DNA from: ZC4RG17 sp036259475
GTDB taxonomy: Bacteria > Actinomycetota > Acidimicrobiia > Spongiisociales > ZC4RG35
DNA: 64,000 bases
Reading direction: 5' to 3'
Assembly (NCBI GenBank): GCA_036259475.1
Contig: DATABS010000042.1
Span: 1-64,000, forward strand
Both the position numbers and the translations under genes were made by a program. The notes beneath the pieces are model-generated. The model saw only the letters and a list, made by a program, of their open reading frames with translations, did no database searches and had not been told where the DNA came from. Positions 17,011 to 26,150 of the stretch are shown piece by piece. Numbering within the stretch: the first letter of the stretch is position 1; each line of letters opens with the position of its first letter.

Positions 17011-18132
17011 ATGGGCCTCGATGCCGACCAGACGCGCCTGCTGGACCAGGCAGAGACCGCGGGTCGCGACCTGACCCAGGTGGATCGGGAGCCGTCCGGA
17101 CGTGTCAACCGGAAGCTCGTCCGGGCGTTGGCCGAGGCGGGCCTCTTGGGCAGGTTGTATCCCGACACCGGCCTCTCGGCCACCGATCTATGTCTCATCC
17201 GACAGGGTCTCGCCCGGGTCGACACCGAAGCCGAGACCGCTTTTGCGATGCAGGGTCTCGGCTCCTATCCGATCCACCAGTCGGCGGATCCCGAGGTGGC
17301 GGCACGGTGGATCCCGGGTGTGGCTGAGGGCGAAATAGTGCCGGCCTTCGCCCTGACCGAGCCGGAGGCGGGCTCCGACGCCGCCGCGCTGTCGCTGATC
17401 GCCGAGGCGGACGGTGATGGTTGGCGACTCACGGGTCAGAAGTCGTGGATTTCAAACGCTCCCGACGCCGACGTCTACGTCGTGTTCGCCCGCACCACTG
17501 GCGAAGCCGGAGCACGAGGAGTGACCGCCTTCCTCGTGCCGGGCGACAGTCCTGGACTCACTGGCGAGTCGATCGACATGCTCTCGTCCCATCCCATCGG
17601 CCACCTCGCCTTCGACGGCGTGAGCGTTCCGCCGGAACACCTACTCGGCCAGGTCGACCACGGTTTCGGTGTGGCCATGGCCACGCTCGATCTGTTCCGC
17701 CCTTCTGTGGGAGCCTTTGCGGTGGGAATGGCCGAGGCGGCGCTCCGGATCGCGGCTGCTCACGCCGCGGAGAGGGAGGCCTTCGGCCGTCCGATTTTCG
17801 AATTCCAAGCGGTGTCCCATTCCCTCGCCGACCTGGCTACCCGATTGACGGGCGCTCGCCTGCTGGTCTACGAAGCGGCCGCCGCCTACGACAGGGGCGA
17901 TCGCGACAGCCTCAAAGGTCTCGCCGCCATGGCCAAGCTGACAGCCACGGAGACCGCCCAGGCGGTAGTCGACGGCGCCGTCCAGGTCCTGGGAGCCCGG
18001 GCTCTGGAGGATTCTCACCCCCTGGCCCACCTCTACCGGGACGTGCGGGCGCCCCGCATCTACGAAGGGACCTCCGAGATCCAGCGCGAGATCATCGCCC
18101 GCGAACTGCGCCGCGGCCGACTGGGGACATGA
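17011..18132 (+). CDS. acyl-CoA dehydrogenase family protein
   Basis: The 373 aa FAD flavoprotein is of standard length. It shows FALTEPEAGSDAAAL (FAD/substrate binding), GQKSWISNAPDADVYVVFAR, the C-terminal helix domain with REAFGRPIFEFQAV, and YEGTSEIQREIIARELRRG. The catalytic base region RIYEGTSEIQ is intact. It introduces the alpha-beta double bond into an acyl-CoA, consistent with a beta-oxidation-like pathway with the divergent crotonase and SDR. The substrate is unknown. Confidence 0.88.
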   Translation: MGLDADQTRLLDQAETAGRDLTQVDREPSGRVNRKLVRALAEAGLLGRLYPDTGLSATDLCLIRQGLARVDTEAETAFAMQGLGSYPIHQSADPEVAARWIPGVAEGEIVPAFALTEPEAGSDAAALSLIAEADGDGWRLTGQKSWISNAPDADVYVVFARTTGEAGARGVTAFLVPGDSPGLTGESIDMLSSHPIGHLAFDGVSVPPEHLLGQVDHGFGVAMATLDLFRPSVGAFAVGMAEAALRIAAAHAAEREAFGRPIFEFQAVSHSLADLATRLTGARLLVYEAAAAYDRGDRDSLKGLAAMAKLTATETAQAVVDGAVQVLGARALEDSHPLAHLYRDVRAPRIYEGTSEIQREIIARELRRGRLGT

Positions 18133-18136
18133 CGGT

Positions 18137-18532
18137 TCAGGCGAAGGCCCGGGACTGAACCATGATGCAGGCGTGGGCGATGTAGTCGGCGTCCGATTCC
18201 TGGAGGAGCCTGAGCAGATCGGGGCTCTCCGCCCCCGGCTGCACCCAGATCCGGTCGTAGCCGATATCCAGCGCCTGACGCACCACCTTCATCCCCACCT
18301 CGGCCGGCACCACCAGGTCGACGATGTCGGGGGCGACGGGCAGATCCGCCACAGTGGGGTACGCCGGGTCGCCATCGACAGTGTCGCGTCTCGGATTCAC
18401 CGGAAAGACCCGATAACCCTTCCTCTTGAGGTCGCGGTAGATCACCGAGCCGTACTTCCTCTCGTTGTCGGTCGCCCCCACCACGGCGATGGTGGCACCG
18501 GGGTCGGCGAGAATGTCCCGGAACGAGCTCAT
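18137..18532 (-). CDS. CoA-binding domain protein (YccU-like)
   Basis: A 131 aa single Rossmann-type CoA-binding domain: TIAVVGATDNERKYG near residues 14-28, YRVFPVNPRRDTVDG, DIVDLVVPAE and WVQPGAESPDLLRLL. Such small proteins resemble the N-terminal domain of acyl-CoA synthetase (NDP-forming) and have no established function. The ATG overlaps the thioesterase stop (ATGA), so it is translationally coupled to an acyl-CoA enzyme. Confidence 0.85.
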   Translation of the reverse strand: MSSFRDILADPGATIAVVGATDNERKYGSVIYRDLKRKGYRVFPVNPRRDTVDGDPAYPTVADLPVAPDIVDLVVPAEVGMKVVRQALDIGYDRIWVQPGAESPDLLRLLQESDADYIAHACIMVQSRAFA

Positions 18533-18945
18533 GTCACGGTCCCCGGCGCGCCCTGCGCCGACTCGATGGCGGCGATCAGCTCGGGGGGCACCGGGATCGG
18601 CTTGAAATCGTCTCCGGAGACCGTGACCTGGATCTGGCTGGCCTCGGCCACCACTCGCTCGCTCTCACGTTCCCACGTGGCGAGCCGAACCGTCAACGAT
18701 GTGTTCCCGATCCTTTCCACCCGGGCTCCCGTGACGATCGTCTCTCCCAGCCGGGCCGGCGAGCGGAAGTCGATCTCCATGTGAGCGAGCACCACCTCTA
18801 CCTCGCCCCACTGGAACCCGATCAAGTCGAATAGGTCGGTCACCGTGTCATCGAAATAGGTGGCGTAGTTGCCGTTGAAGACGATGCCCTGGACGTCGGT
18901 GTCGGAATAACGCACCTTCCGTTCATACGTGACGGGCCAGTCCAT
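18529..18945 (-). CDS. hot-dog acyl-CoA thioesterase (4HBT/YbgC type)
   Basis: A 138 aa hot-dog-fold protein with the 4-hydroxybenzoyl-CoA thioesterase signature VRYSDTDVQGIVFNGNYATYFDD, including the catalytic Asp of SDTDVQG. The family hydrolyses aryl- or acyl-CoA thioesters. Start ATG at 18945 gives the expected MDWPVTYERKVRYSD; a TACGGT box sits 6 nt before it. Its companions are the CoA-binding protein downstream and, across the boundary, the hut genes. Confidence 0.85.
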   Translation of the reverse strand: MDWPVTYERKVRYSDTDVQGIVFNGNYATYFDDTVTDLFDLIGFQWGEVEVVLAHMEIDFRSPARLGETIVTGARVERIGNTSLTVRLATWERESERVVAEASQIQVTVSGDDFKPIPVPPELIAAIESAQGAPGTVT

Positions 18946-18996
18946 GGCCTCACCGTACCGGCTTTGGCTGTCGTGGGGTACACGGACAGTGCCACA

Positions 18997-20517
18997 ATGC
19001 GCCGCGTGAACGTGGTAGTCGACGGCAGCCCGCTGACCATCGAAGACGTGGTGGCAGTGGCGTCCCGCAACGCCCGGCCGGTGGCGGGTCCGGAGTTGGA
19101 GGCGCGGATGGGACCAGCCCGCCGGGTCGTTGCCGGAGCGGTCGAGCGAGGCGAGACCGTTTACGGCATCACCACCGGTTTCGGAGCGTTCGCCTCGACC
19201 CGTATCGACCCGTCCGAGACGCGCCAGCTGCAGGTCAACCTCCTTCGCAGCCACGCCGCCGGAGTGGGTGAGGCGCTGGCCGACGAAGTGGTCCGAGCGA
19301 TGCTGTTGCTCCGCGCCCGAACTCTCGCCCAGGGTCATTCAGGGGTCCGGCCGATCCTGGTGGAAAGGCTGATCGAGTTGCTCGACCGGGACTTGCTGCC
19401 GGTGGTCCCCGCCTACGGTTCGGTGGGAGCCTCCGGTGACCTGGCCCAATTCGCCCATCTCGCCCTTCCGCTCATAGGTGAGGGCCGGATCCGGTCCGGC
19501 GGTGTCGCGCGGCCCGCCGCCGAGGCACTGAGCGACGCCGGGCTGGACCCGGTGGCGCTCGAGGCGAAAGAGGGCTTGAGCCTGCTCAACGGCACGGAGG
19601 GAATGTCGGCCTTGCTGTGCCTGGCAATCGCCCGCGCCGAGCGGCTCACAGGTGTGGCCGACGTCGCCGCCGCCATGTCGATCGAGGGGTTGATGGGGTC
19701 GGCCCGTCCCTTCCGGCCCGAGATCCATTCCGTCCGTCCCCATCCGGGTCAGATTGCGTCGGCCGCTCGCATCGCCCGTCTCCTGGAGGGTTCGGAGATC
19801 GGAGCCAGTCACGCCGACGACTTCTCCCACGCCGTCCAGGACGCCTACTCGTTGCGTTGCGCCCCCCAGGTTCACGGGGCAGTCGCCGACACGATCGCCC
19901 ATGTTCGCCGGATCGTCTCGACCGAGATCGGGTCGGTGGTCGACAACCCGATCGTGTTCCCTGAATCCGGCGACGTGCTGTCGGGTGGGAACTTCCACGG
20001 CCAGCCGTTGGCCTTCGCGGCCGACTTCCTGACCATCGGAGTCACCGAGCTGGGATCCATCTCGGAGCGAAGGACCGACCGCTTGCTCGACCCCGAGCGC
20101 TCGGCCGGACTGCCGGCGTTCCTCTCGCCTCATCCGGGGCTCCACTCGGGCTACATGCTCGCCCAGTACACCGCCGCCGCCCTCGTAGCCGAAAACCGGG
20201 TGCTGTCCCATCCGGCGTCGGTCGAGTCGATACCAACGTCAGGCTCACAGGAGGATCATGTGTCGATGGGCTGGGGAGCGGCGCGCAAGCTGGGCGAGGT
20301 CCTCGACAACACCACCCGGGTGCTGGCCGTCGAACTGGTCTGTGCCGTCCAGGGAATCGAAGGTCGGGCACCCCTGCACCCGGCGCCGTTGACGGCAGAG
20401 TTGGCCGGGATCATCCGTCGCCAGGTGCCTCCTCTCGACGCCGACCGGCCGGTGGGCGCCGACGTGGAGGAGGTGGCCTCGCTGATCGATGGCGGCGCCT
20501 TCGACGGATTCCTGTGA
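18997..20517 (+). CDS. hutH: histidine ammonia-lyase
   Basis: A 506 aa MIO-dependent ammonia-lyase that deaminates L-His to urocanate. The Ala-Ser-Gly triad forming the MIO cofactor is in YGSVGASGDLAQF (about 145-147). YGITTGFGAF and NGTEGMSALL are conserved HutH blocks, and PTSGSQEDHVSMG marks the C-terminal active-site region. GTG at 19006 is an alternative start. It overlaps hutI by GTGA. Urocanase (hutU) and the later steps are not in the window. Confidence 0.93.
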   Translation: MRRVNVVVDGSPLTIEDVVAVASRNARPVAGPELEARMGPARRVVAGAVERGETVYGITTGFGAFASTRIDPSETRQLQVNLLRSHAAGVGEALADEVVRAMLLLRARTLAQGHSGVRPILVERLIELLDRDLLPVVPAYGSVGASGDLAQFAHLALPLIGEGRIRSGGVARPAAEALSDAGLDPVALEAKEGLSLLNGTEGMSALLCLAIARAERLTGVADVAAAMSIEGLMGSARPFRPEIHSVRPHPGQIASAARIARLLEGSEIGASHADDFSHAVQDAYSLRCAPQVHGAVADTIAHVRRIVSTEIGSVVDNPIVFPESGDVLSGGNFHGQPLAFAADFLTIGVTELGSISERRTDRLLDPERSAGLPAFLSPHPGLHSGYMLAQYTAAALVAENRVLSHPASVESIPTSGSQEDHVSMGWGAARKLGEVLDNTTRVLAVELVCAVQGIEGRAPLHPAPLTAELAGIIRRQVPPLDADRPVGADVEEVASLIDGGAFDGFL

Positions 20518-21746
20518 CCGAGCCCTTCGTCCTCGAAGGCATCGGCGAACTGGTCACCAACGACACGGGCGGCGAGGGGCCGCTGGGTCTCCTGGAAAGG
20601 GCGGCGCTGGTGGTGGAGGGCGACACAGTCGGCTGGGTCGGCCCACGGGGAGATCTGCCTCAACGGTGGTCCGATGCCCGGCGGATCGACCTCGAGGGAC
20701 GGTCCGTGATACCCGGATTCGTCGACGCCCACACCCACCTCGTGTTCGCCGGCGACCGTTCCGACGAGTTCGCCCGCCGCATGCGTGGTGAGTCGTACCA
20801 GGCGATCGCCGCCGAGGGAGGCGGCATCCTCGCCACGATGGCGGAGACACGGTCCGCCGGCTTCGATTGTCTGGTGGGCCTCACCCGCAAGCGGATCGAG
20901 CGGATGTTGGCCAATGGCACGACGACGATCGAGATCAAATCGGGGTACGGACTCGACGTCGTCAGCGAGGTCGTGATGTTGCGGGTGGCGGCTGCGGCAG
21001 CCGACACACTTCCGGTGACCCTGCGACGCACCTTTCTCGGTGCCCACGCCGTGCCTCCCGAATACCGCCATGACCGACCCGGCTACGTCGATCTCATCGT
21101 CGAAGAGATGCTTCCGGCTTGCGCACCGGAGGCCGACTACTGCGACGTCTTCGTCGAGGATGGCGCATTCAACGTCGAAGATGCCCGGCGCATCTTCGAC
21201 GCCGCCAGCAGCTATGGCCTCGGCGCCCGGGTCCATGCCGAGCAGCTCGGCCACAGTGGTGGGGCGGCGCTGGCAGCCGAGATCGGGGCCGCCTCAGCCG
21301 ACCATCTCGACCATGCCACCGAGGAGGACGCGGCCGCCCTCGCCGCGTCGAGGACGGCGGCGGTCCTGGTCCCAGGCGCCTCCTTCCAGCTGCGTGGTTC
21401 TCAGGCGCCGGGACCGATGCTGTGGGAGACCGGTGTCACGGTCGCCTTGGCCACCGACTGCAACCCTGGCACCTCCTTCGTCGAGTCGATGCCCTTCGTC
21501 GTTGCCCTCGGCGTCGTGCAGATGGGTCTCACAGTCGACCAAGCCGTATGGGCGGCGACGCGGGGCGGCGCACTCGCGCTGGGGCTCGGCGACAGGGGTC
21601 GTCTGCGGCCGGGCGATCGGGCGGACCTTGTGGTCCTGGACGCCCCTTCTCACCGCCATCTCGCCTACCGGCCGGCCTCTCCCCTGGTGGCGGCGGTTAT
21701 CGCGGGGGGAATACCGACCCTCGAGAAGCCACTACCGTCCGCTTAG
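20514..21746 (+). CDS. hutI: imidazolonepropionase
   Basis: A 410 aa amidohydrolase that opens 4-imidazolone-5-propionate in histidine catabolism. The metal-binding HxH is in VIPGFVDAHTHLVFAGDR, followed by EGGGILATM, KSGYGLD, a second His block (GARVHAEQLGHSG), SADHLDHA and ALATDCNPGTS. The length matches the family. It starts at GTG, overlapping hutH; the two are translationally coupled. Confidence 0.93.
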   Translation: MTEPFVLEGIGELVTNDTGGEGPLGLLERAALVVEGDTVGWVGPRGDLPQRWSDARRIDLEGRSVIPGFVDAHTHLVFAGDRSDEFARRMRGESYQAIAAEGGGILATMAETRSAGFDCLVGLTRKRIERMLANGTTTIEIKSGYGLDVVSEVVMLRVAAAAADTLPVTLRRTFLGAHAVPPEYRHDRPGYVDLIVEEMLPACAPEADYCDVFVEDGAFNVEDARRIFDAASSYGLGARVHAEQLGHSGGAALAAEIGAASADHLDHATEEDAAALAASRTAAVLVPGASFQLRGSQAPGPMLWETGVTVALATDCNPGTSFVESMPFVVALGVVQMGLTVDQAVWAATRGGALALGLGDRGRLRPGDRADLVVLDAPSHRHLAYRPASPLVAAVIAGGIPTLEKPLPSA

Positions 21747-21764
21747 ACCGACCTGGAGGCAGAC

Positions 21765-22475
21765 ATGACCTGGAACCAACTCTCCGACCGACTGACGTCC
21801 TTGCTCGGCCTCGAGCACTCACCGGTGGCGATCACGTTCCACGATCGAGCGCCGGCCAACGGCGCCCCCTGGTTCGACGCTCCCATGTCGGAGCCGACCG
21901 AGGACGGAAGAGCCGGGCGGGTGGCCGCTCCCTGTGTGTTTTGGATGCACGCCGTCGACTCGACATTCCACACCGCTCCTGCCGACCACGGCAACTGCTC
22001 GGTCGGCCGCTACACCCACGGCCTGGCCGAGGCAAGCGAGATCATCAGCAAGCACGACGTCGGAGCCCTGCTGGGAGTGGGTTGGGTGACGATGGAGGCG
22101 TTCGGCGCCGTGGCGGCTCTATCCCGGCAACCGGAGGCCATCACTTACGGACCGCTGGGAGAAGCCACCTCCCAGCCGGACGTGGTGCTGCTCCGGCTGC
22201 ATCCCAGCCAGATGATGGAGCTGGGTGACGCCGTCCCCGTCGAGTTCTCCAGCAAGCCGCAATGCCAGATCCTGCCGCGGGCGGCCGACTCGGGGATCAT
22301 CGCCGCCTCGATGGGCTGTGCCTTGTCACGGGCCCGCACCGGAATGGCCGACGACGAACTCACCGTCGCCATCCCCGGCAAGCGGGTGTCCGAGGTGGTG
22401 GAGGCGTTGGAGCCTGTGACGAGCGCCGATGACGCCGTCGCCGAGTTCGCCCGCAACGACATGGCCCGGTTCTGA
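21765..22475 (+). CDS. DUF169 family protein
   Basis: The 236 aa protein matches the DUF169 pattern: LLGLEHSPVAITF near the N-terminus, PCVFWMHA, a cysteine in NCSVGRYTHGL, and GCALSRARTGM near the C-terminus. Conserved Cys residues (about C66, C83, C175, C187) hint at metal or thiol chemistry, but the family has no established function. A TGGAGG ribosome binding site precedes the ATG and the gene lies 18 nt after hutI, so it is probably the third gene of this unit. Confidence 0.75.
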   Translation: MTWNQLSDRLTSLLGLEHSPVAITFHDRAPANGAPWFDAPMSEPTEDGRAGRVAAPCVFWMHAVDSTFHTAPADHGNCSVGRYTHGLAEASEIISKHDVGALLGVGWVTMEAFGAVAALSRQPEAITYGPLGEATSQPDVVLLRLHPSQMMELGDAVPVEFSSKPQCQILPRAADSGIIAASMGCALSRARTGMADDELTVAIPGKRVSEVVEALEPVTSADDAVAEFARNDMARF

Positions 22476-22512
22476 TTCGATCCTTCAAAGGGGCGATGGT
22501 GCCTCTTTGGTT

Positions 22513-22547
22513 GGACGCCGGCAGCCGGTTTCCGACGGCCGGCGTCC
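22513..22547. terminator. GC-rich hairpin between convergent genes
   Basis: GGACGCCGGC (22513-22522) pairs with GCCGGCGTCC (22538-22547); one more T-A pair can be added. It sits between the converging DUF169 and lipoprotein genes and could terminate in both directions. No T-tract flanks it. Confidence 0.5.
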
Positions 22548-22559
22548 ACAGAAAGAGCG

Positions 22560-23546
22560 TCAGGGGGTAGTGCCCCCGAAGGCGCCCTCGAAGTCGGACA
22601 TGTCGGTCACCTGGTCGGCCGGGGGAGCCTCGATCGTGACCGATTCCCCGTAGTCGAAGAAGTCGAACGTCATCGTCATCCCTTCGAAGTCCTGGTCCTC
22701 ACCGGAGAACTCCTCGGCGTCCATCTCCATCATCATGCGATGGACGAGCCCGTCACCGTCGACCCACAGATCGATCGGGAACGACGTGTCCGGTAGGGGG
22801 CCCTGGGCTTCCAGCTCGGCGAGCTCCTCCTCCGACAGCTCATCCTGCCAGCTCTCGTCGACTGTCAGGCGGTAGTGAATCGTCTCGGTGCCCCGGATGT
22901 CCTCGGTGCCGAGCTCCTCGACTGAGCCTTCGACGTCGGAGAAGGACTCGAGGAAGTCACCGGGGTCGGAAGGGCTGGCCGGTGACATGTCGTCGGTCAT
23001 TCCCTCGCCTTCCTCGGCTGGGAGCGAGATCCACTCGGTTTCGGCGCCGAGGAACGCGGTGAAGAAGGGGAACTTCATGTAGACGGTGTCGCCGATCTGA
23101 CGGACTTCCATCTCACCCATGAGCTCGGCGAACTCGGGAGGCATTCCCTCCGTTTCGCCGGTGGCGGCAGCCATCGCCGCCATGTCCATCGTCATGGCGC
23201 TGTTGCCCGACTCGGGATCGATCATGATCGTCATCGGCATCTGGGCCGTGTCCTGGCCGGTGCCTTCCGGCAGATCGATCTCGATCACGCCTTCGACTCG
23301 GGTCGGGGTCGCCTCGGCGCTGCCAGCCATCGCCGCCTGCAGCCGGGAGAGGTCGCCGGTCGCCTCGGAGTCAGACGCCGTCGTGCTCGTCGTGTCCGCC
23401 GTGGTGGTGCTCGTGGTCTCGGCGGGAGCCGACGTGGTCGTCGACTCTGCAGTCGTCGTGGTGGTGGTCGTCTCCTCAACCGTCCCCTCGCCGCAGGCCG
23501 CGACCAGGGAGAGGCAGGTGAGAGCGATGAGAATACGCGTCTTCAT
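22560..23546 (-). CDS. secreted lipoprotein, LolA/LppX-like fold suspected
   Basis: The 328 aa protein begins with a lipoprotein signal peptide and a lipobox LVAAC (Cys about residue 19). A long Thr/Ser/Glu-rich linker follows (about 20-60), then an acidic globular domain of about 260 aa. Alternating beta segments with Met-rich stretches (MPMTIMIDP, MTMDMAAMAA) resemble LolA/LppX/LprG-type lipid-binding lipoproteins, but no diagnostic motif proves this. GAAGG precedes the ATG. It probably sits on the outer face of the membrane. An upstream TATAAA (RC near 23584) may be its -10. Confidence 0.7.
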   Translation of the reverse strand: MKTRILIALTCLSLVAACGEGTVEETTTTTTTAESTTTSAPAETTSTTTADTTSTTASDSEATGDLSRLQAAMAGSAEATPTRVEGVIEIDLPEGTGQDTAQMPMTIMIDPESGNSAMTMDMAAMAAATGETEGMPPEFAELMGEMEVRQIGDTVYMKFPFFTAFLGAETEWISLPAEEGEGMTDDMSPASPSDPGDFLESFSDVEGSVEELGTEDIRGTETIHYRLTVDESWQDELSEEELAELEAQGPLPDTSFPIDLWVDGDGLVHRMMMEMDAEEFSGEDQDFEGMTMTFDFFDYGESVTIEAPPADQVTDMSDFEGAFGGTTP

Positions 23547-23606
23547 GTGAAAACCTTCTTCCATGGATATCCCCCTCATCGACCTATTTATAGGCGTGGT
23601 TGAGGG

Positions 23607-25466
23607 CTACCAGGCACCACCCCCGCCTCCGCCTCCACCCCCGCCGCCTCCGCCAGAGAAGCCGCCTCCACTGCCGGAGCCGCCCGGAGGGCTGAAGGCC
23701 CCGGCGAGGGACGACTCGAGCCCGGCGAAGGCGTTCTCGGTCGATCCTCCGCTGTACCCGTGTGACCCATACCAGTAGATGCTCGATTGCTCGGCCAGCT
23801 CAGCCGGGGCGTGAAGACGAGCATGCTCCAGCACCTCCGACGCAACTCCGAAGGCGACGCCGTAGACGAGATAGCGGTCCCACAACGCGAGGGAGATCGC
23901 CGGAGCCTCCTCCAGGCGGGAGAAGTCCCGGAGGTAGCGCTGGAAAGCCGCCCAGCGGGCGGCGACCTCGGACCCCGCCTTCGTGCGCCGGACGCTGACG
24001 CGGCGGGGAGAGGCGAAAGCGATGAAGACGACACCGCTGATGGTGACCGCGAGAGCGATGATGAATGGCACCAGTCCGTCGTCGACGACCGACCGAGTGA
24101 GCCAGACGACGATAAAGATGGCGAGGAGGCCTCCGCCGATGAACCCGACCGCTACCCAGCGGACCACCCGGCGTCCCGATCGGTCCAGAAGCCGGCGGCT
24201 CTCCAATGCGCCGGGCACCGCCTTGGCGAACGACTGGTACGTCGAGGCGTTGGCGCTGGCGTCCTCACGAATCAGACGCCGGAACTCGTACAGCGGTTGG
24301 GGGCCCTCGTCGAGCGCCCGCTTTATGACCGTGTAGACATTCCGCTCGTAGGCTCTGAGCTCTCCCGGCTCGTCGCCCAGGGCGAGTTCGAGGTCGCTTA
24401 TGTCTTCGGAGCGGAGTCCGAGAAATGTCTTGCGCTCGGTGCGGATGGGGCGGGCGGTGACGATTCCCCTAGATATGAAGTCGAAGAGGGTCGCCGTGAA
24501 CGCTCGTTCATCGACCTTGCCCTGGCTGAGGAGGGCGGACGCCTCTGCCGGCGGCAGGCCGTCGGGGGGCTCTTGTTCGTACTCGCGGTCGTAGGCGACG
24601 GCGGGTTCACGTCCATAGAGGAGGTACACGACCAGGGCCGCCGCCAGGCCGGGCACGAAGGCGAGGAAAGCCCCGACTGTCAGGGCGGTTCGGACGCTCT
24701 CGGCCCTCTGCGCGGCGGCAGCGGCCGTCTGCTCTTCCTGGTCGAGGATGAACGGCAGACCGTCTCCGGGAACCGTCGTCCCGCCCTCCGAGCTCAAGAG
24801 GAGTGGCCGGGGGAAGGCGACCCGGAACTCGACAAATTGTCCCGCGGGGATCCCGCTCGCTTGGAGGCTGGGCTCGACCCCTCCTGTTCCGAGGCTCGTC
24901 TCTCCGTTGATCGACGCCGGGTGGCCCCACACGTAGACCTCGCCCTCGTCTGCGCCGGCGGGGATCGCCATGGTGGCGGTGAGCTGGCCGAGCCCGACGG
25001 TCCACTCCGGGCCCCATATCTGCAGGTAGACGTCGACGTAGTCGTCGTAGACCTTCGTCAGTCCGCGGACCGTGTAGCGGATTTCGAATGTCCGCTGTTC
25101 GTCGGCCGCGGCATAGTGCCACACGATTCGAACCTTGCCTCCGAGGTCACGGGCTCCGAAGGTACCGGCGGGAGCGCTGCAGCCCAGGTCGGTACATGCC
25201 CCCGCCTGATAGACGGCCGACCCCTCCGAGACGGAGATGTCGGAGATGGACTCGCCCGAACGAAGGGGTATCTCCCGGTACCCTCCCGAAAACTCGCCAT
25301 CGAAGTCGTAGGTGATCCGTTCGGTGACCATCACCGACCCGTCGGTGTCGACGCGTATCTCGACATCGGCGCCCGGAAGCTCGTAGCTCTTCGCCAGGGC
25401 GGGAAGGGCGACCAGCCAGACCAGCAGCCCGATGAGGGCTATGCCCGACCGCTGGATAGTGGTCAG
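23607..25466 (-). CDS. DUF2207 membrane protein with Gly-rich C-terminus, apparent CTG start
   Basis: The gene encodes a DUF2207 (YciQ-like) protein: extracellular beta-rich domain, transmembrane segments near the middle and around residues 430-480, and the characteristic glycine-rich tail. The first in-frame ATG is at 25334 and would remove the signal peptide. Upstream in frame lies a clear signal sequence ending ALPALA (about residues 8-26). The only plausible start there is CTG at 25466, overlapping the LemA stop as CTGA. From CTG the length is 619 aa. LemA-DUF2207 pairs are a common arrangement. Confidence 0.72.
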   Translation of the reverse strand: MTTIQRSGIALIGLLVWLVALPALAKSYELPGADVEIRVDTDGSVMVTERITYDFDGEFSGGYREIPLRSGESISDISVSEGSAVYQAGACTDLGCSAPAGTFGARDLGGKVRIVWHYAAADEQRTFEIRYTVRGLTKVYDDYVDVYLQIWGPEWTVGLGQLTATMAIPAGADEGEVYVWGHPASINGETSLGTGGVEPSLQASGIPAGQFVEFRVAFPRPLLLSSEGGTTVPGDGLPFILDQEEQTAAAAAQRAESVRTALTVGAFLAFVPGLAAALVVYLLYGREPAVAYDREYEQEPPDGLPPAEASALLSQGKVDERAFTATLFDFISRGIVTARPIRTERKTFLGLRSEDISDLELALGDEPGELRAYERNVYTVIKRALDEGPQPLYEFRRLIREDASANASTYQSFAKAVPGALESRRLLDRSGRRVVRWVAVGFIGGGLLAIFIVVWLTRSVVDDGLVPFIIALAVTISGVVFIAFASPRRVSVRRTKAGSEVAARWAAFQRYLRDFSRLEEAPAISLALWDRYLVYGVAFGVASEVLEHARLHAPAELAEQSSIYWYGSHGYSGGSTENAFAGLESSLAGAFSPPGGSGSGGGFSGGGGGGGGGGGGGAW

Positions 25467-26005
25467 AAGTCCACCACCGGAGGGGTGTCGGCTTCCACCT
25501 CGGCTTCGAAGAACGGGCGCGGCTTGAAGCCGGTCATGCCGGCCACCAGGTTGGTGGGAACGGTCTGGACGGCGTTGTTGTAGCTGAGCACGGAGTCGTT
25601 GTAGATCTGGCGGGAGACGGCGATGCGGTTCTCCGTCTCTGAGAGCTGCTGCTGCAAGTCGGCGAAATTGGGGGCAGCACGCAGCTCGGGGTACGACTCG
25701 GCCAGGGCGAAGAGCCGGCGAAGGGCCCCGGTGAGCACGTTCTCCGCCTCGGCCTGGGCTTCGGGCCCCTGCGCGGCTTGGGCGGCGTTGCGTGCTTCCA
25801 CCACCGACTCGAATGTCTGCTGTTCATGGGCGGCGTAGCCCTTGACGGTCTCCACGACGTTCGGGATCAGGTCGTAGCGGCGCTTGAGCTGGACGTCGAC
25901 CTGGGACCAGGCGTTGTCCACGCGGTTGCGCAGCTGGACGAGACGGTTGTACAGGACGACCCCGAGGATCGCCACCACGGCTAGGACGACGATGAGCCAT
26001 TCCAA
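25463..26005 (-). CDS. lemA: LemA family protein
   Basis: A 180 aa protein with one N-terminal transmembrane helix (LIVVLAVVAILGVVLYN) followed by the LemA helical bundle: NRVDNAWSQVDVQLKRRYD, LIPNVVETVKGYAAHE, PELRAAPNFADLQQQL and the usual NTxxxTVPTNLVAG-like segment. The preferred start is TTG at 26005 because the protein then begins just before the membrane helix and an AGAAGGAG site lies about 10 nt upstream. Typical LemA length is about 185 aa. Coupled to the DUF2207 gene downstream. Confidence 0.88.
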   Translation of the reverse strand: MEWLIVVLAVVAILGVVLYNRLVQLRNRVDNAWSQVDVQLKRRYDLIPNVVETVKGYAAHEQQTFESVVEARNAAQAAQGPEAQAEAENVLTGALRRLFALAESYPELRAAPNFADLQQQLSETENRIAVSRQIYNDSVLSYNNAVQTVPTNLVAGMTGFKPRPFFEAEVEADTPPVVDF

Positions 26006-26111
26006 GATCGCCGCACTCCTTCTGGCTTGGGCGGCGCCAGCGTAACCCACCGCGCCCCGGGCGGCCCGCTTCTTTGGACCTCAGCGCTCGGTATCCGACC
26101 ACGAGCGTCCC

Positions 26112-26132
26112 GGGAACGGCCCAACCGTTCCC
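26112..26132 (-). terminator. hairpin downstream of sucD
   Basis: GGGAACGG (26112-26119) pairs with CCGTTCCC (26125-26132) around a 5-nt loop, with further CCGG/CCGG pairing outside. It sits 19 nt after the sucD stop (minus strand). There is no U-run, so a terminator role is likely but not certain. Confidence 0.5.
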
Positions 26133-26150
26133 CGGCGTCCGAAGTATGTG

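Noticed and set aside
18997..21746. Complete histidine utilisation operon
   Set aside because: Only hutH and hutI are present. No urocanase or formimidoylglutamase could be found in the window.
23610..23660. Poly-glycine/simple repeat tract as a microsatellite
   Set aside because: It is in frame with the DUF2207 gene and encodes the family's usual Gly-rich tail.
26112..26132. GAAC...GTTC near 26114 as a second LexA box
   Set aside because: The half-sites are separated by more than four bases and sit in the GC-rich hairpin after sucD, so it is a terminator-like stem.
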